DNA of 64,000 bases from Paraglaciecola sp. L1A13 (GCF_009796745.1 NZ_CP047024.1:2232001-2296000), one strand, 5' to 3'; numbered from the stretch's first letter, positions 45,356 through 54,793 are shown. The notes: generated by a model from the sequence alone, not told the origin. Numbers and translations are program-made.

Positions 45356-45680
45356 AAATGCATGCCCGTTAGTCCTTTAAATAGCTTTTGTCACATCAGT
45401 GAATACACTCTGGGGTAAATAACCACGACTCAGAGGCCTTTTTGAATATCTTTGTTGGTCAATTTATCTACCTTAATTCGGTATTGCTAGTGAGTATCAT
45501 TACTTTCGTTCCTCCTGTTAATTATTAATTTTGCAATATTTACTACTGCTTTATTGTAATTAACCCGTTATATATCACCTTTTGATATGCCTAACTAACA
45601 ACCAAAATATTCTAAAAATGACAATTAATGACCATTATAGTTCAATAAATGGTTGCCTTGAATCACAATAATCTATAAAG
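45356..45680. other. Gap upstream of the iron-uptake cluster
   Basis: Together with the following 40 bp this is a 365-bp gene-free interval upstream of exbB. Apart from the Fur-box-like element at its downstream end it is AT-rich, with no ORF or terminator I can support. Confidence 0.3.
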
Positions 45681-45695
45681 TGATAATCGTTCTCA
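45681..45695 (+). promoter_or_regulatory. Fur box upstream of exbB
   Basis: TGATAAT-C-GTTCTCA is a good 7-1-7 inverted repeat of the Fur type (consensus TGATAAT-N-ATTATCA), 26 bp before the exbB start. It predicts iron repression of the whole exbB-to-receptor run. Confidence 0.65.
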
Positions 45696-45720
45696 TTTAG
45701 ATTGTTATTAGGATGTTGCA

Positions 45721-46407
45721 GTGATTGAATTACTCGTTAATGGTGGAGTTGTGGTTTGGCTACTAATCAGCCTTTCAGTGATCGCCTTAAGTGTAGCCGT
45801 GCTCAAAGGGTGGCAGTTTTATAGTACTCGCGCTAAACCTGCTGATGCTATTGAACAAGCCTTTGGATTTTTACAACAGGGCAAACATGCCCAAGCGTTA
45901 TTACTGGTAAATGGTCAACGTAATTACCGCGCGGCACTGATCAGCAGTACTGTTCAATTAATCGACAAATCGTCGTTAGCAATAGATGACATCAAAGACG
46001 AAGTATATCGCCAAGCTCAATTGGCCATTGCGCAGCTTAATAGTTATCTACGTATTTTAGAAGTTATTGCCACATTAGCACCATTAATGGGTCTTTTCGG
46101 TACAGTAATTGGCATGATCGAAGCATTTAAAGCTATGGAGTCTGCTGGTGCTCAGGTTAACCCAGCGGTGCTGTCTGGCGGTATCTGGCAAGCGTTACTA
46201 ACCACAGCAGTGGGCTTAGCCGTAGCCATACCAGTGTCCATGCTTAACAGTTACTTTGAGCGCAAAGCGGAAGTCGAAGCTCAAGCCATTCAAAATGACC
46301 TTCAACGTGTTTTTACGCTATATGCCAGTATGAACGCGCAACCTGTTGCCAAAAAAATGGGCTCAAAGAGTACCCAACCGTCTTCTTCTAAACAGGGCGC
46401 TGAGTAA
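45721..46407 (+). CDS. exbB: ExbB proton-channel subunit
   Basis: This 228-residue MotA/TolQ/ExbB family inner-membrane protein has an N-terminal helix (about 8-26), a cytosolic domain, then two helices carrying the proton-channel signature LAPLMGLFGTVIGMIEAF and SGGIWQALLTTAVGLAVAIP. It energises TonB from the proton motive force. The start is GTG with AGGA about 8 nt upstream. First gene of the iron cluster, it lies directly after a Fur-box-like site and is followed 5 nt later by exbD. Confidence 0.93.
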   Translation: MIELLVNGGVVVWLLISLSVIALSVAVLKGWQFYSTRAKPADAIEQAFGFLQQGKHAQALLLVNGQRNYRAALISSTVQLIDKSSLAIDDIKDEVYRQAQLAIAQLNSYLRILEVIATLAPLMGLFGTVIGMIEAFKAMESAGAQVNPAVLSGGIWQALLTTAVGLAVAIPVSMLNSYFERKAEVEAQAIQNDLQRVFTLYASMNAQPVAKKMGSKSTQPSSSKQGAE

Positions 46408-46412
46408 GCATT

Positions 46413-46826
46413 ATGTCAAGTTTGGTCATGCCCAAAAGACGTAAACAAAGCATTAGCCTAACGGCACTAATTGATGTGGTGTTTATCTTGTTAATGTTTT
46501 TTATGTTGACGTCGTCTTTTACAAAATTTAGTGCCGTTGAAATGCAATCAAGTTTAGCCGCGAGCACTATTTCAGACACCAAGCCACAATTTATGCACTT
46601 AAGTGAAGACGGTTATTTGTCGGGTATGGGTACTTCAAATGCTAGCGCTAACTTAAGTGACGATGCTCTAGGTAACGTATTTGATAGTTCACTACCGACC
46701 GTTTTACAACCGGCACCAGATACACAGGTTCAAGCTATTGTCGATGCGCTTTCTCGCTTGAAAATCTTAGGGTTTACAAATGTGACCCTAGGTAAAGCAG
46801 CAGCCAGCGCAGAGGACGTAAAATAA
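46413..46826 (+). CDS. exbD: ExbD subunit, first copy
   Basis: The 137-residue protein has a single N-terminal transmembrane helix with the conserved Asp (ISLTALIDVVFILLMFFML) and a periplasmic domain ending LGFTNVTLGKA. It works with ExbB in the TonB complex. Its stop overlaps the start of the next, second exbD gene. The periplasmic part is diverged from the second copy, so they are not a recent duplication. Confidence 0.9.
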   Translation: MSSLVMPKRRKQSISLTALIDVVFILLMFFMLTSSFTKFSAVEMQSSLAASTISDTKPQFMHLSEDGYLSGMGTSNASANLSDDALGNVFDSSLPTVLQPAPDTQVQAIVDALSRLKILGFTNVTLGKAAASAEDVK

Positions 46827-47245
46827 TGAACGCGTTTAATCAACTATCTCGTCCACGTCGTAAAGCAAACACTGACGACAACCTCATTCCGCTTATCAAT
46901 ATTGTATTCTTGCTACTTATATTTTTCATGATTGCGGGCAAAATCGAGCAGATCCATGATGCGGGCTTAACCTTGCCTAAGAATAGCCATGCAAAGTCTG
47001 CTATCAGTCAACCGATTACGCTGCAGTTATCAAAAGACAGCGAAATTCACTTGAACAACGAACTCGTCAGTTTTGACTCTCTGCCCAATGCTTTGACCAA
47101 TCTATTGCTTGAGCACCCAGCTAATATAGCGGTACGCGCTGATAAACACGTGACCTATCAAGCATTAGATAAAGTGCTCGATGCACTTAGAACAGCAGGT
47201 TTTAGCACCATCAACTTGTTCACCCTAACGACAGAGCCAAGTTGA
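46826..47245 (+). CDS. exbD: ExbD subunit, second copy
   Basis: The 139-residue ExbD/TolR family protein has an N-terminal helix with the conserved Asp-equivalent region [20 protein letters not shown] and a periplasmic domain ([18 protein letters not shown] to [19 protein letters not shown]). Here the helix has LINIVFLLL: the proton-binding Asp position reads Asn, whereas copy one has LIDVVFILL. The two may form a mixed complex in which only copy one carries protons. One-base overlaps with both neighbours show coupling. Confidence 0.9.
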   Translation: MNAFNQLSRPRRKANTDDNLIPLINIVFLLLIFFMIAGKIEQIHDAGLTLPKNSHAKSAISQPITLQLSKDSEIHLNNELVSFDSLPNALTNLLLEHPANIAVRADKHVTYQALDKVLDALRTAGFSTINLFTLTTEPS

Positions 47246-48249
47246 TGAGTGCTGCCATTCAAAAAAATACTGACCAGGCAGTTGGCGGCAATGACGCTAA
47301 ACTAGCGGGCATTTCAGTTTCTCCGGTTTTTATTTCAATTGGGCACAAACATCAGTGGACGGTAGCTATCGCGATTGCGTTCGTAATACACGCAGCGGTA
47401 TTTGCAGCATTGTCGATTAAACCTGAGGTGGCACAGGGCAGTTCGCTCGGGGAAGGTCAAGACGGAATCGAAGTAGGTTTAGGTATGCTTGGGGCCTATC
47501 AAGATCAAGAATTGGTTGAGACGCAGCAACAAGATGAGCCAGTTACACCTATTATCGAACCTAAGCCGGTAATTAAGCCTAAAGCGCAAGCTAAACCCGA
47601 ACCCATCATCGAAAAGGTACCTGAAGCAAAACCGCTAGTTCAGCCAATACCCGAAGCTGCCCCAGCAACTGAAACTTTGGAGGTACCTGTTGTTGAGCAA
47701 GTATTAGCGGAAAACGCGATCCAGAAGGTGATTACGCCAACGCCAGAATCAAGCGACGCTAAACCTGTCACTTCAACTGAAACAGCAGTTGAAGCCCTTG
47801 AACGCGAAAATCTGCCGGATAAAACGACTCAATCAAACAACACAACAATTAATGACAATGCATCGGTAGCTGCGGCGCAAAAAGCCACAACACGAGGAAC
47901 AGGAAGTGCAAGCTCACGTCGTTCTGGTGGCCGTGCAGGCAATGCGCAAAGCTTCTTTGCTGAATTACAAGCTCATCTTAGAGAGTATAAGACATATCCG
48001 AAAGAGCTCAAAAAACAAAAAATTGAAGGCGTTGTACATCTTCAATTCACCATTGATCGTGATGGTTACGTTTTAGCTTCAAGCATTAAACAGAGCTCTG
48101 GCTCAGCCGAACTTGATCAAGCCGCCTTGGACATGCTGCAAAAAGCTAATCCACTGCCACTGGTACCCAATTCAATTAAACGTGAGCGCATCACGTTAGT
48201 TATTCCCATTGAATATTCACTTATCACTAACTCAGCATTTAAGGAATAG
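47245..48249 (+). CDS. tonB: TonB energy transducer
   Basis: The 334-residue protein has an N-terminal cytoplasmic tail of about 40 residues, one transmembrane helix ([17 protein letters not shown], with the His typical of TonB), a Pro/Lys/Glu-rich spacer ([18 protein letters not shown], then a variable region), and a C-terminal TonB domain (about 240-330: [20 protein letters not shown] and [15 protein letters not shown]). It couples ExbBD energy to the receptor. The ATG at 47245 overlaps the exbD stop (TGATG) and is preferred to a TTG one codon earlier. An [12 protein letters not shown] stretch after the helix is an insertion seen in some siderophore-linked TonBs. Confidence 0.92.
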   Translation: MSAAIQKNTDQAVGGNDAKLAGISVSPVFISIGHKHQWTVAIAIAFVIHAAVFAALSIKPEVAQGSSLGEGQDGIEVGLGMLGAYQDQELVETQQQDEPVTPIIEPKPVIKPKAQAKPEPIIEKVPEAKPLVQPIPEAAPATETLEVPVVEQVLAENAIQKVITPTPESSDAKPVTSTETAVEALERENLPDKTTQSNNTTINDNASVAAAQKATTRGTGSASSRRSGGRAGNAQSFFAELQAHLREYKTYPKELKKQKIEGVVHLQFTIDRDGYVLASSIKQSSGSAELDQAALDMLQKANPLPLVPNSIKRERITLVIPIEYSLITNSAFKE

Positions 48250-48255
48250 TTACCC

Positions 48256-50595
48256 ATGAGTAGAAAAACAACCTGTTATTCGGCGCCATTGAGCTTGCGC
48301 TCGCCTAACGTTAAAACTAACAAGACTCTATTAGCGTTAAGCATTCCAGGTATGTTGCTAAGCCCGATGGCTATGGCACAAGAAGATGAGCCAATTATAT
48401 TGGATACCATGCAAATTGAAGAGCGTACGGTTGATACCAACCCTTATGCCCAAGCTGGTGCACCATATAAAGCGCAAGTTTCTGGCGATTCACGTCACGT
48501 GAAAGAACTAGCAGATACGCCACAAACTATCAGCGTATTGACGCAAACTCAGATTAAAGAGTCGGGTAAAACCGATTTAAAAGAAATTCTTGCTGCCCAG
48601 CCGGGTATTACCCTAGGCACAGGTGAAAACGGTAACGCTTTTGGCGATCGTTATATTATTCGTGGCCACGAAGCGCGCAGCGATGTGTTTGTTGATGGTT
48701 TACGTGATCCTGGCATGACAACCCGTGAAAGCTTTGCCACAGAGCAAGTTGAAATTACCAAAGGTCCAAGCTCTACATTTGCTGGTCGCGGCTCAACAGG
48801 TGGGGCGGTTAACAGTATCACCAAACAAGCTAGCGCCGAATACGACTTTAATAAGTTAGAAGGCGGCTTAGGCACTGATGACTACCGTCGTATCGCCCTG
48901 GATAGCAATAAGCGCATCAATGACGATTTGGCGATACGGGCAAACTTGCTACATTCATACAAAGAAATACCAGACCGTAGTCCTGCTGATCAAGAGCGTA
49001 ACGGTTTAGCATTGTCAGCGATTTATCAGGCCACTGATAAGCTTAAATTGACTGCTGATTATTACTACTTAAAAGCGGAAGATACCCCTGACCTTGGTAC
49101 TTACATTGAGCCAAATGGTGGTAAGCCTGTACATGACTTGCCTGTGTACACCCAAGACGGACAAGACTTTTTAGAGTCAGAAATTAACACCTTCACCTTG
49201 CGTGCCCAATACGAAATAGACAGTAACACTCGTGTTGAAAACATGATGCGCTATGGCACAACTGACAATGGTTATGTTACAACCGGTGCACGAGGAACAA
49301 ATCGTGATGAAACGGATCCATTTGCACCCGGCGCTGCGACAGTTAGCCTAAGCACTCACCAAGGCTGGCAAGAAGTAGAGTATTTCGCAGATCAATTAAA
49401 TGTGTATTTAACCCGTGACTTAGGCGGCCTAAAGCATAACTTCGTGGTCAGTGCCGAATACAGCACCCTTGACGTTGACAACGGCGTTTATAATGTAGAA
49501 AACACCGGCGATACCAACTGCGTAACATCAGGTCGCAATGGCGCTTCAGCAGGTTATTGTATCGTAGACGCAAGCGGAAACTATATCGATGACATCAACA
49601 GTGTGATGGGCCGCAGTATTACCAAAGGCGCCCAGGACTCTGATTACTCAATTGATACTGTGTCTGTGTCATTGATGGACACCATTGATATTAACGAATT
49701 TTGGTCAGTCTTTGCCGGTTTACGCGCTGACAGCTTTGATTACGATAACGTCGTGACCAGCGGCGGTGAAACCACAGCCTATGACTACTCAGATACGTTA
49801 TGGAACGGCCATGTGGGTGTGGTATATAACATCAACGAAGACGCCAATGTTTATCTAACTTACAGTACTTCTAGCAACATTAATGGCGGCGAGTCTGACT
49901 TAGGTGGTAACTGTGGTTACGGCGGTATTTGTGGTGACCCTCAGCAAGTGACTGACAGCAAACCAGAAGATACTGAAAACTTCGAACTAGGCACTAAATG
50001 GAACGTATTCAACGATAAACTGCTTATTACGGCAGCTATCTTCCAAATCACCAAAGATGATGTAATGGAAAGTATCGGCGATGATGATTACGCCAGCATA
50101 GGTACCCTTAATACAGGCAAAAACCGGGTAAAAGGGGCTGAATTTTCAGTGGTCGGTAACATTACAGAAAAGCTAAGCACGCAATTCGGCGTCTCCTTTA
50201 TGGATGCCGAAGTACTTGAATCTTTTGATACTGACAGTGTTGGCAGAACCTTAAGTAACTTCGCAGATAACAGCGCCTTCTGGCAGTTGCGTTATCAAGC
50301 AAACGATGCGATTTCATTTGGCGGCACGATGACCTATTCAAGTGAATTATATGCGGGCCAACCTGATTCAGGCGCAGGGTTTAACACAGATATTAACGAT
50401 TACTCATATAAAGTACCGAGTTACACATCATTCGATGTGTTCGCAACGTACGCCTTTAACGAGCAGTTAAACTTACGTTTAAATGTAGCTAACGTTACCG
50501 ATAAAGATTACTACCTAGCAGCTTATCGCAGCGGTGCGTTTACTTACATTGGTGCAGCTCGTAATGCAAAACTTACCTTAACCTATGAGTTCTAA
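48256..50595 (+). CDS. TonB-dependent siderophore receptor (Fiu/PiuA-like)
   Basis: The 779-residue outer-membrane receptor has a long signal region (about 1-41, ending MAMAQED), a TonB box region near DTMQIEERTV, a plug domain (DTPQTISVLTQTQIKES, GDRYIIRGHEARSDVFVDGL, VEITKGPSSTFAGRGSTGGA) and a 22-strand barrel ending NAKLTLTYEF. The plug resembles catecholate siderophore receptors of the Fiu/PiuA type, which are commonly neighbours of piuC, present here two genes on. A disulfide-bearing loop (CVTSGRNGASAGYC) is visible. It lies six bases after tonB, and a terminator follows. Confidence 0.9.
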   Translation: MSRKTTCYSAPLSLRSPNVKTNKTLLALSIPGMLLSPMAMAQEDEPIILDTMQIEERTVDTNPYAQAGAPYKAQVSGDSRHVKELADTPQTISVLTQTQIKESGKTDLKEILAAQPGITLGTGENGNAFGDRYIIRGHEARSDVFVDGLRDPGMTTRESFATEQVEITKGPSSTFAGRGSTGGAVNSITKQASAEYDFNKLEGGLGTDDYRRIALDSNKRINDDLAIRANLLHSYKEIPDRSPADQERNGLALSAIYQATDKLKLTADYYYLKAEDTPDLGTYIEPNGGKPVHDLPVYTQDGQDFLESEINTFTLRAQYEIDSNTRVENMMRYGTTDNGYVTTGARGTNRDETDPFAPGAATVSLSTHQGWQEVEYFADQLNVYLTRDLGGLKHNFVVSAEYSTLDVDNGVYNVENTGDTNCVTSGRNGASAGYCIVDASGNYIDDINSVMGRSITKGAQDSDYSIDTVSVSLMDTIDINEFWSVFAGLRADSFDYDNVVTSGGETTAYDYSDTLWNGHVGVVYNINEDANVYLTYSTSSNINGGESDLGGNCGYGGICGDPQQVTDSKPEDTENFELGTKWNVFNDKLLITAAIFQITKDDVMESIGDDDYASIGTLNTGKNRVKGAEFSVVGNITEKLSTQFGVSFMDAEVLESFDTDSVGRTLSNFADNSAFWQLRYQANDAISFGGTMTYSSELYAGQPDSGAGFNTDINDYSYKVPSYTSFDVFATYAFNEQLNLRLNVANVTDKDYYLAAYRSGAFTYIGAARNAKLTLTYEF

Positions 50596-50639
50596 CGTTA
50601 GCTAAAAACGTTTCATTACACTTTATGTAAGTTAATCAA

Positions 50640-50680
50640 GGGAGTAGGTTGTTTTTCAACGTGCTCCCTTTTTCTTTTTA
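50640..50680 (+). terminator. Rho-independent terminator after the receptor gene
   Basis: GGGAGTAGGTTG pairs with CAACGTGCTCCC (one mismatch, one G-U) and is followed by TTTTTCTTTTT. It should end most exbB-to-receptor transcripts, with the next gene starting only 10-16 nt further on. Confidence 0.75.
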
Positions 50681-50689
50681 GGTTAATCT

Positions 50690-51805
50690 GTGACCATGAA
50701 CGAAAATCATTACGTGTTACCCAAACTCAGCCAAATCCCCGCAGATGTCATTGCCATATGCGATTATGAGCGCTTGGCTAAAGATTATATGCCTCTCGAT
50801 ATCTATGAATATATTGCAGGTGGGGCAGGGGACGACATTACCTTAAATCGTAACCGAAGCGCTTTTGACGCTATCGGCATGAACAAGCGTGTATTACGCA
50901 AATTCACTAGGGGCACCACCGCTATTACGTTAAGCGCAGACACCTTCGCTTGGCCTATGTTAGTGGCGCCTTTAGCCTATCAAAGCTTGTTACATCCAGA
51001 GGGAGAGCTGGCTACTGTTGAAGCCGTTAATGCGGTTAATATGGGTATGCTTACCAGCACACTTTCCACTGTGCCACTTGAAAACATCGCGGCAAAACAG
51101 CAAACGCCCAAATGGTTTCAGCTATATATGCAGCCTGATCAAGAACACACCTTGGATCTTGTAAGACGGGCTGAAAATGCAGGGTATACAGCCATAGTTG
51201 TGACAGTTGATGCGCCTGTTAGTGGTTTACGCAACCGTCAGCAGCGGGCAGGTTTTAGCTTACCCGCAAGTGTGGTGGCCGCCAACTTGGTTAATTACCC
51301 CACGTCGCAAATTCAATCGTTATCCCCAGGGCAAAGCGTGTTGCTAAATGGGTTGATGGCCGACGCACCTGATTGGGATGACATACAATGGCTGCGTCAA
51401 CATACTAAATTGCCCATTTGGATAAAGGGTATCAGTCATCCACAAGATGCGATTTTAGCCGCACAAAGTGGTTGTGCAGGTATTGTAGTGTCAAACCACG
51501 GTGGTCGCACCTTAGATGGGCTTGCTCCCAGTATTGATTTGCTACCGCCCATACGAAATGCCGTGGGTGAGCAGTTTTCTATTTTACTTGATAGTGGCAT
51601 TCGTCGGGGCACTGATATTTTTAAAGCCATTGCGTTGGGGGCAAATGGGGTACTAATTGGTCGCCCTGTATTAAATGGTTTAGCGGTTGCGGGCTCGCTG
51701 GGCGTGGCTCACAGCCTAACCTTACTGCAACAAGAATTAGAATTAGCCATGGCGCTAACAGGGTGTGAAACCATTGACGATATCACCCTTGATTGCATTT
51801 ATTAG
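50690..51805 (+). CDS. FMN-dependent alpha-hydroxy-acid oxidase/dehydrogenase
   Basis: The 371-residue TIM-barrel flavoenzyme is of the L-lactate dehydrogenase/glycolate oxidase family. Seen: IYEYIAGGAGDD with the catalytic Tyr, MLVAPLAYQSLLHPEGELAT, QLYMQPDQEHT, the catalytic His in VVSNHGGRTLDG, and the FMN phosphate site LLDSGIRRGTDIFKAIALGA. It oxidises a 2-hydroxy acid to a 2-oxo acid; the substrate is unclear. It sits between the siderophore receptor and piuC. The GTG at 50690 has AGG 7 nt upstream, while ATG 50696 is the alternative. Confidence 0.87.
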   Translation: MTMNENHYVLPKLSQIPADVIAICDYERLAKDYMPLDIYEYIAGGAGDDITLNRNRSAFDAIGMNKRVLRKFTRGTTAITLSADTFAWPMLVAPLAYQSLLHPEGELATVEAVNAVNMGMLTSTLSTVPLENIAAKQQTPKWFQLYMQPDQEHTLDLVRRAENAGYTAIVVTVDAPVSGLRNRQQRAGFSLPASVVAANLVNYPTSQIQSLSPGQSVLLNGLMADAPDWDDIQWLRQHTKLPIWIKGISHPQDAILAAQSGCAGIVVSNHGGRTLDGLAPSIDLLPPIRNAVGEQFSILLDSGIRRGTDIFKAIALGANGVLIGRPVLNGLAVAGSLGVAHSLTLLQQELELAMALTGCETIDDITLDCIY

Positions 51806-51905
51806 TCTTATCGTTCACATTCACATTAAAAAATGCTTTAAAAAAGCACGTTGAAATAGTAGCTTTAACACTGCCCTCGGGCGTAACAAAAATCAGGCTT
51901 AGGCA

Positions 51906-51932
51906 TAATTAATTTATTCGATAAATTAATTA
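51906..51932. promoter_or_regulatory. 27-bp perfect AT-rich palindrome upstream of piuC
   Basis: TAATTAATTTAT and ATAAATTAATTA are perfect 12-bp arms around TCG, 84-110 bp before piuC. It could be an operator or a cruciform. It does not match a Fur box. Confidence 0.5.
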
Positions 51933-52015
51933 CTTAAGATTGAAAGTAACAGAACCCTTAAGTCTTCATCGCGATACTTATTATTGATAGAAACAGCCTG
52001 TATAAAGAGAACCCA

Positions 52016-52699
52016 ATGTTAACCGTTATTGAAGATCTATTATCCAAACAAGAAGTAACTCAATTTACCCAAGCGTTAGATAAAGGTCAGTGGCTAGACG
52101 GTAAGCACACAGCGGGTAGTCAAGCCTCAAAAGTGAAATATAATCAACAGTTAGATGACACCAGTGCGTTGGCGATGGAACTACGAAATAATATTATTCG
52201 TAAACTATCCGGTAATGCACTTTTTATGTCTTCAGCGTTGCCGAATAAAATATATCCGCCTAAATTTAATCGCTATCAAGGTGGCGAACACTACGGTTTG
52301 CATGTAGACAGTTCAGTGATGCCTATCCCTAGCAGTCATCAAATGCTGCGTACTGACATTTCTGCTACCTTGTTTTTATCTGAACCACGGTCCTATGACG
52401 GTGGTGAGCTGAGCATTGAAACCCAATTCGGTTTGCAACAAATTAAGCTTGGCGCTGGTAGCGTTATTTTGTATCCGGCCAATAGCCTGCATCAGGTTAA
52501 TCCAGTAACGAAAGGCGTTAGAACCGCTTCTTTCTTCTGGATAGAAAGCTTGGTCCGAAGTAACGATCAACGTAGTATGTTGTTTGATTTAGACCAATCT
52601 ATACAAAACTTAACGGTAGAACTTGGCAGCAACGACCCAGAAGTGAAACGCTTGACAGGGGTATACCATAATCTTATGCGCAGTTGGGCCAGTTGTTAG
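52016..52699 (+). CDS. piuC: Fe(II)/2-oxoglutarate-dependent PKHD-type hydroxylase PiuC
   Basis: The 227-residue dioxygenase of the PiuC/YbiX family has metal ligands His96 and Asp98 in HYGLHVDSSVM and His159 in SLHQVNP, with the 2-oxoglutarate Arg169 in VRTASFFW. FNRYQGGEHYG and FLSEPRSYDGGELSIE are family marks. PiuC genes are habitually linked to Fiu/PiuA receptors and iron-regulated, as here. Its exact substrate is not established. The C-terminal helix ends YHNLMRSWASC. Confidence 0.93.
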   Translation: MLTVIEDLLSKQEVTQFTQALDKGQWLDGKHTAGSQASKVKYNQQLDDTSALAMELRNNIIRKLSGNALFMSSALPNKIYPPKFNRYQGGEHYGLHVDSSVMPIPSSHQMLRTDISATLFLSEPRSYDGGELSIETQFGLQQIKLGAGSVILYPANSLHQVNPVTKGVRTASFFWIESLVRSNDQRSMLFDLDQSIQNLTVELGSNDPEVKRLTGVYHNLMRSWASC

Positions 52700-53314
52700 A
52701 CTAGTCAAGTTGCTTTGTTGGCGGACATATCTTTGACTCTCGGTCAAACAATGCTTTATTTTTTATAGCGTAATTATCAAAATGCTTAGCCTAAGTCAAA
52801 GGCGATAGATTTTATCTTTGTCGGTCATTACGCATGTCTATTTCGCCATTTAGGACAATATCCCCCTGCTATTTATCGGCAGACTGTTTAGAGTTGAGCT
52901 TTTGGTATCGACTTTTAAATAGGCTGATTTCGTTTGAAATTAAACCATATTTAAAGTATTTGTTCGGCTAATAAATGACCCGTATTTCGCTATAAAGCGT
53001 TACTAAACAACCCTTCTATAACCCACAATACTTGTCTGAGAAAAGATTTGCAGTCGTTTTTGTGGTAACATATGTCAACAGACGAAAGCTTCAAGGGCCA
53101 ATAACTCATTCAGTGTATGACGGATTGCCAGCACTTATGAGGGCCTACTAGAGAGAGCGTTATCGCTTACGAAGGAATTAACCTTTTATTTCCTCAAAAA
53201 AGGAGTGCAAGTCAGCCCGTATTACCAGTGGCCGATTGCCTTAATTGAGGGCGTTAGGTTCGTGAGCATCGCTGATAAAGCAAACTAAAATAAAAATGAA
53301 TAGGAGGTATGTTA
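52700..53314. other. 615-bp gene-free gap
   Basis: TTTGAC and GTCAAA (52732-52748) form a short stem with a 5-nt loop after piuC and a T-rich run about 10 nt later, a weak terminator candidate. The last 250 bp before the next gene are less AT-rich than usual spacers here and could be a long leader. I cannot assign a known riboswitch. Confidence 0.35.
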
Positions 53315-53926
53315 ATGGAACCCAACTATGAGGTGGCAAACAACAAACAACAGGAAGTTAACGTATTGCTACGTACTTCACTTATCAAGATGGGCATAGA
53401 GCCCGACTCAACTGACGATTTTATCAACACGACACTTACTCCGTCTATCTTGGTCAGACCGCCTAAAACACCCATTCCAGCTGAAGGCTCAGCAGAGAAA
53501 CCTGCCAGAGTAAAACCGGAAAAGCCGGGCAATATAAAACTTAGTATTAATACCTTGATTGACCAGATTGTGAAAACGCACCCTCCAGGCATGCCAAATA
53601 AACGTGAGCCTTGGTTGGGTATTTTTGCGTTTATCGAATTGCTGCGCCAAGTAAGTGATTTACAAGATGTAAACTTAAGTGAAAATGATGCCATGGTTAT
53701 TTGGTGTATGTGGTTTGTTAGGGGGCGGCGCACCAACACAACGAGCGGCAAAGATTTATTGACTAAAATCAATACCCATTTGGTTCGTTACGACCGCAGT
53801 GCACTGACAGAAGCTGAATTAGAAACCAGTCTCAAAAATCTGGAAGACATTTCCGCTATCAGGCAATCTAAGAATACGGCTGATTGCTGGTATCTGGTTG
53901 GCTGGGTAAAAAGAACCTATCAATAA
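53315..53926 (+). CDS. Conserved-looking hypothetical protein
   Basis: This 203-residue, probably cytosolic protein has no signal peptide or membrane segment. After a polar N-terminal part, a Pro/Lys-rich linker (PPKTPIPAEGSAEKPARVKP) precedes a helical domain with TLIDQIVKTHPPGMPNKREP, then FAFIELLRQVSDL and AMVIWCMWFVRGRR, ending CWYLVGWVKRTYQ. I do not recognise it. AGGAGG at 53302-53307 lies 7 nt before ATG 53315, an unusually strong site, so this start is preferred over 53309. Confidence 0.6.
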   Translation: MEPNYEVANNKQQEVNVLLRTSLIKMGIEPDSTDDFINTTLTPSILVRPPKTPIPAEGSAEKPARVKPEKPGNIKLSINTLIDQIVKTHPPGMPNKREPWLGIFAFIELLRQVSDLQDVNLSENDAMVIWCMWFVRGRRTNTTSGKDLLTKINTHLVRYDRSALTEAELETSLKNLEDISAIRQSKNTADCWYLVGWVKRTYQ

Positions 53927-53942
53927 CAACGCTTCATAAACG

Positions 53943-53972
53943 CACCTTCGGGCTAAAAATGGCCCCAAGGTG
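53943..53972. terminator. Possible hairpin between convergent genes
   Basis: CACCTTCGGGC pairs with GGCCCCAAGGTG (one mismatch, one G-U) around a short A-rich loop. A proper T-run is missing, so termination is tentative. Confidence 0.4.
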
Positions 53973-54010
53973 ACGATTTATTCGAGTGGTGATTTTTCTA
54001 AGTATATTTA

Positions 54011-54793
54011 CTAAACGGCTTTATGCGTTTCTTTATAAAGCATATTAATCATAGCCATTACTTTGAAATGCTGTGCTTTTAATGCAAGATGCGCTTCGGC
54101 ATTTTTGGCATGTAATTTACGCTCGTGTTGATGCACAGGATTTTCTTTTTCATCCGCGGCTTCGAAGACTTTGCTGGTAACATCTTGTTCCGCATCTTTC
54201 ATAATTTTTTCGTGCTGGTGATCACTTTCTGCATGCGCTTGAATAGCTTTAGTATGTTCAGCCAAAGAGATTGATTGCTGCTTAAGCTCCTTTTCAATTT
54301 CAGAAAGTTTAGTTAGTGCTTGGTCATGTTCTTTATTCCAGAAGGCGATCTCATCTAGCCATAAAGCATGTTCAGAACCCCACAAGGTGTGCTCTTGATG
54401 GGCAGCCAGATGATTTTCTGTTACAACCGCTTGTGCTTTCTCTTTAAGCGATGTTGTGAACTCCATTAACTCTGCTGTACTCGTATTAGCGATGCTCTGT
54501 AACTTGCTCCAAGCTGAACTATTTACATAAGCTAAGTCGAATTTTAATTGATCTTTATAGGCTTCACTGACACCTTCTACAGCTTCCCCCCATAAACGTA
54601 AATTATCTTTTAATTCTTTGCTCGCTTGCTGTATTTTCTCTTTGCTTGTTTCTGCTGTATTGCCGAGCTTTTCTTCAGCGGCATGGAAAGCCTGCTGTAA
54701 CGTTTTCCCTTCTTTAACCACATATTCTTCAACACTATCAACCATCGCGTGATAGCTTTCTTGTAACTCGGTTAATCGTTTATTCGATTTCAT
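54011..54793 (-). CDS. Helical coiled-coil hypothetical protein
   Basis: The 260-residue product is almost wholly charged helix, with no signal peptide or membrane segment. The N-terminal third (LTELQESYHAMVDSVEEYV, then EKLGNTAETSKEKIQQASKE) resembles phasin-like or stress-associated coiled coils. The middle is Trp- and His-rich (TLWGSEHALWLDEIAFWNKEHDQ). The C-terminal third is His/Lys/Glu-rich (HAESDHQHEKIMKD, VHQHERKLHAKNAEAH). I do not recognise a family; the histidine spacing might bind metal, which is speculation. Convergent with the preceding gene, it is transcribed alone. Confidence 0.6.
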   Translation of the reverse strand: MKSNKRLTELQESYHAMVDSVEEYVVKEGKTLQQAFHAAEEKLGNTAETSKEKIQQASKELKDNLRLWGEAVEGVSEAYKDQLKFDLAYVNSSAWSKLQSIANTSTAELMEFTTSLKEKAQAVVTENHLAAHQEHTLWGSEHALWLDEIAFWNKEHDQALTKLSEIEKELKQQSISLAEHTKAIQAHAESDHQHEKIMKDAEQDVTSKVFEAADEKENPVHQHERKLHAKNAEAHLALKAQHFKVMAMINMLYKETHKAV

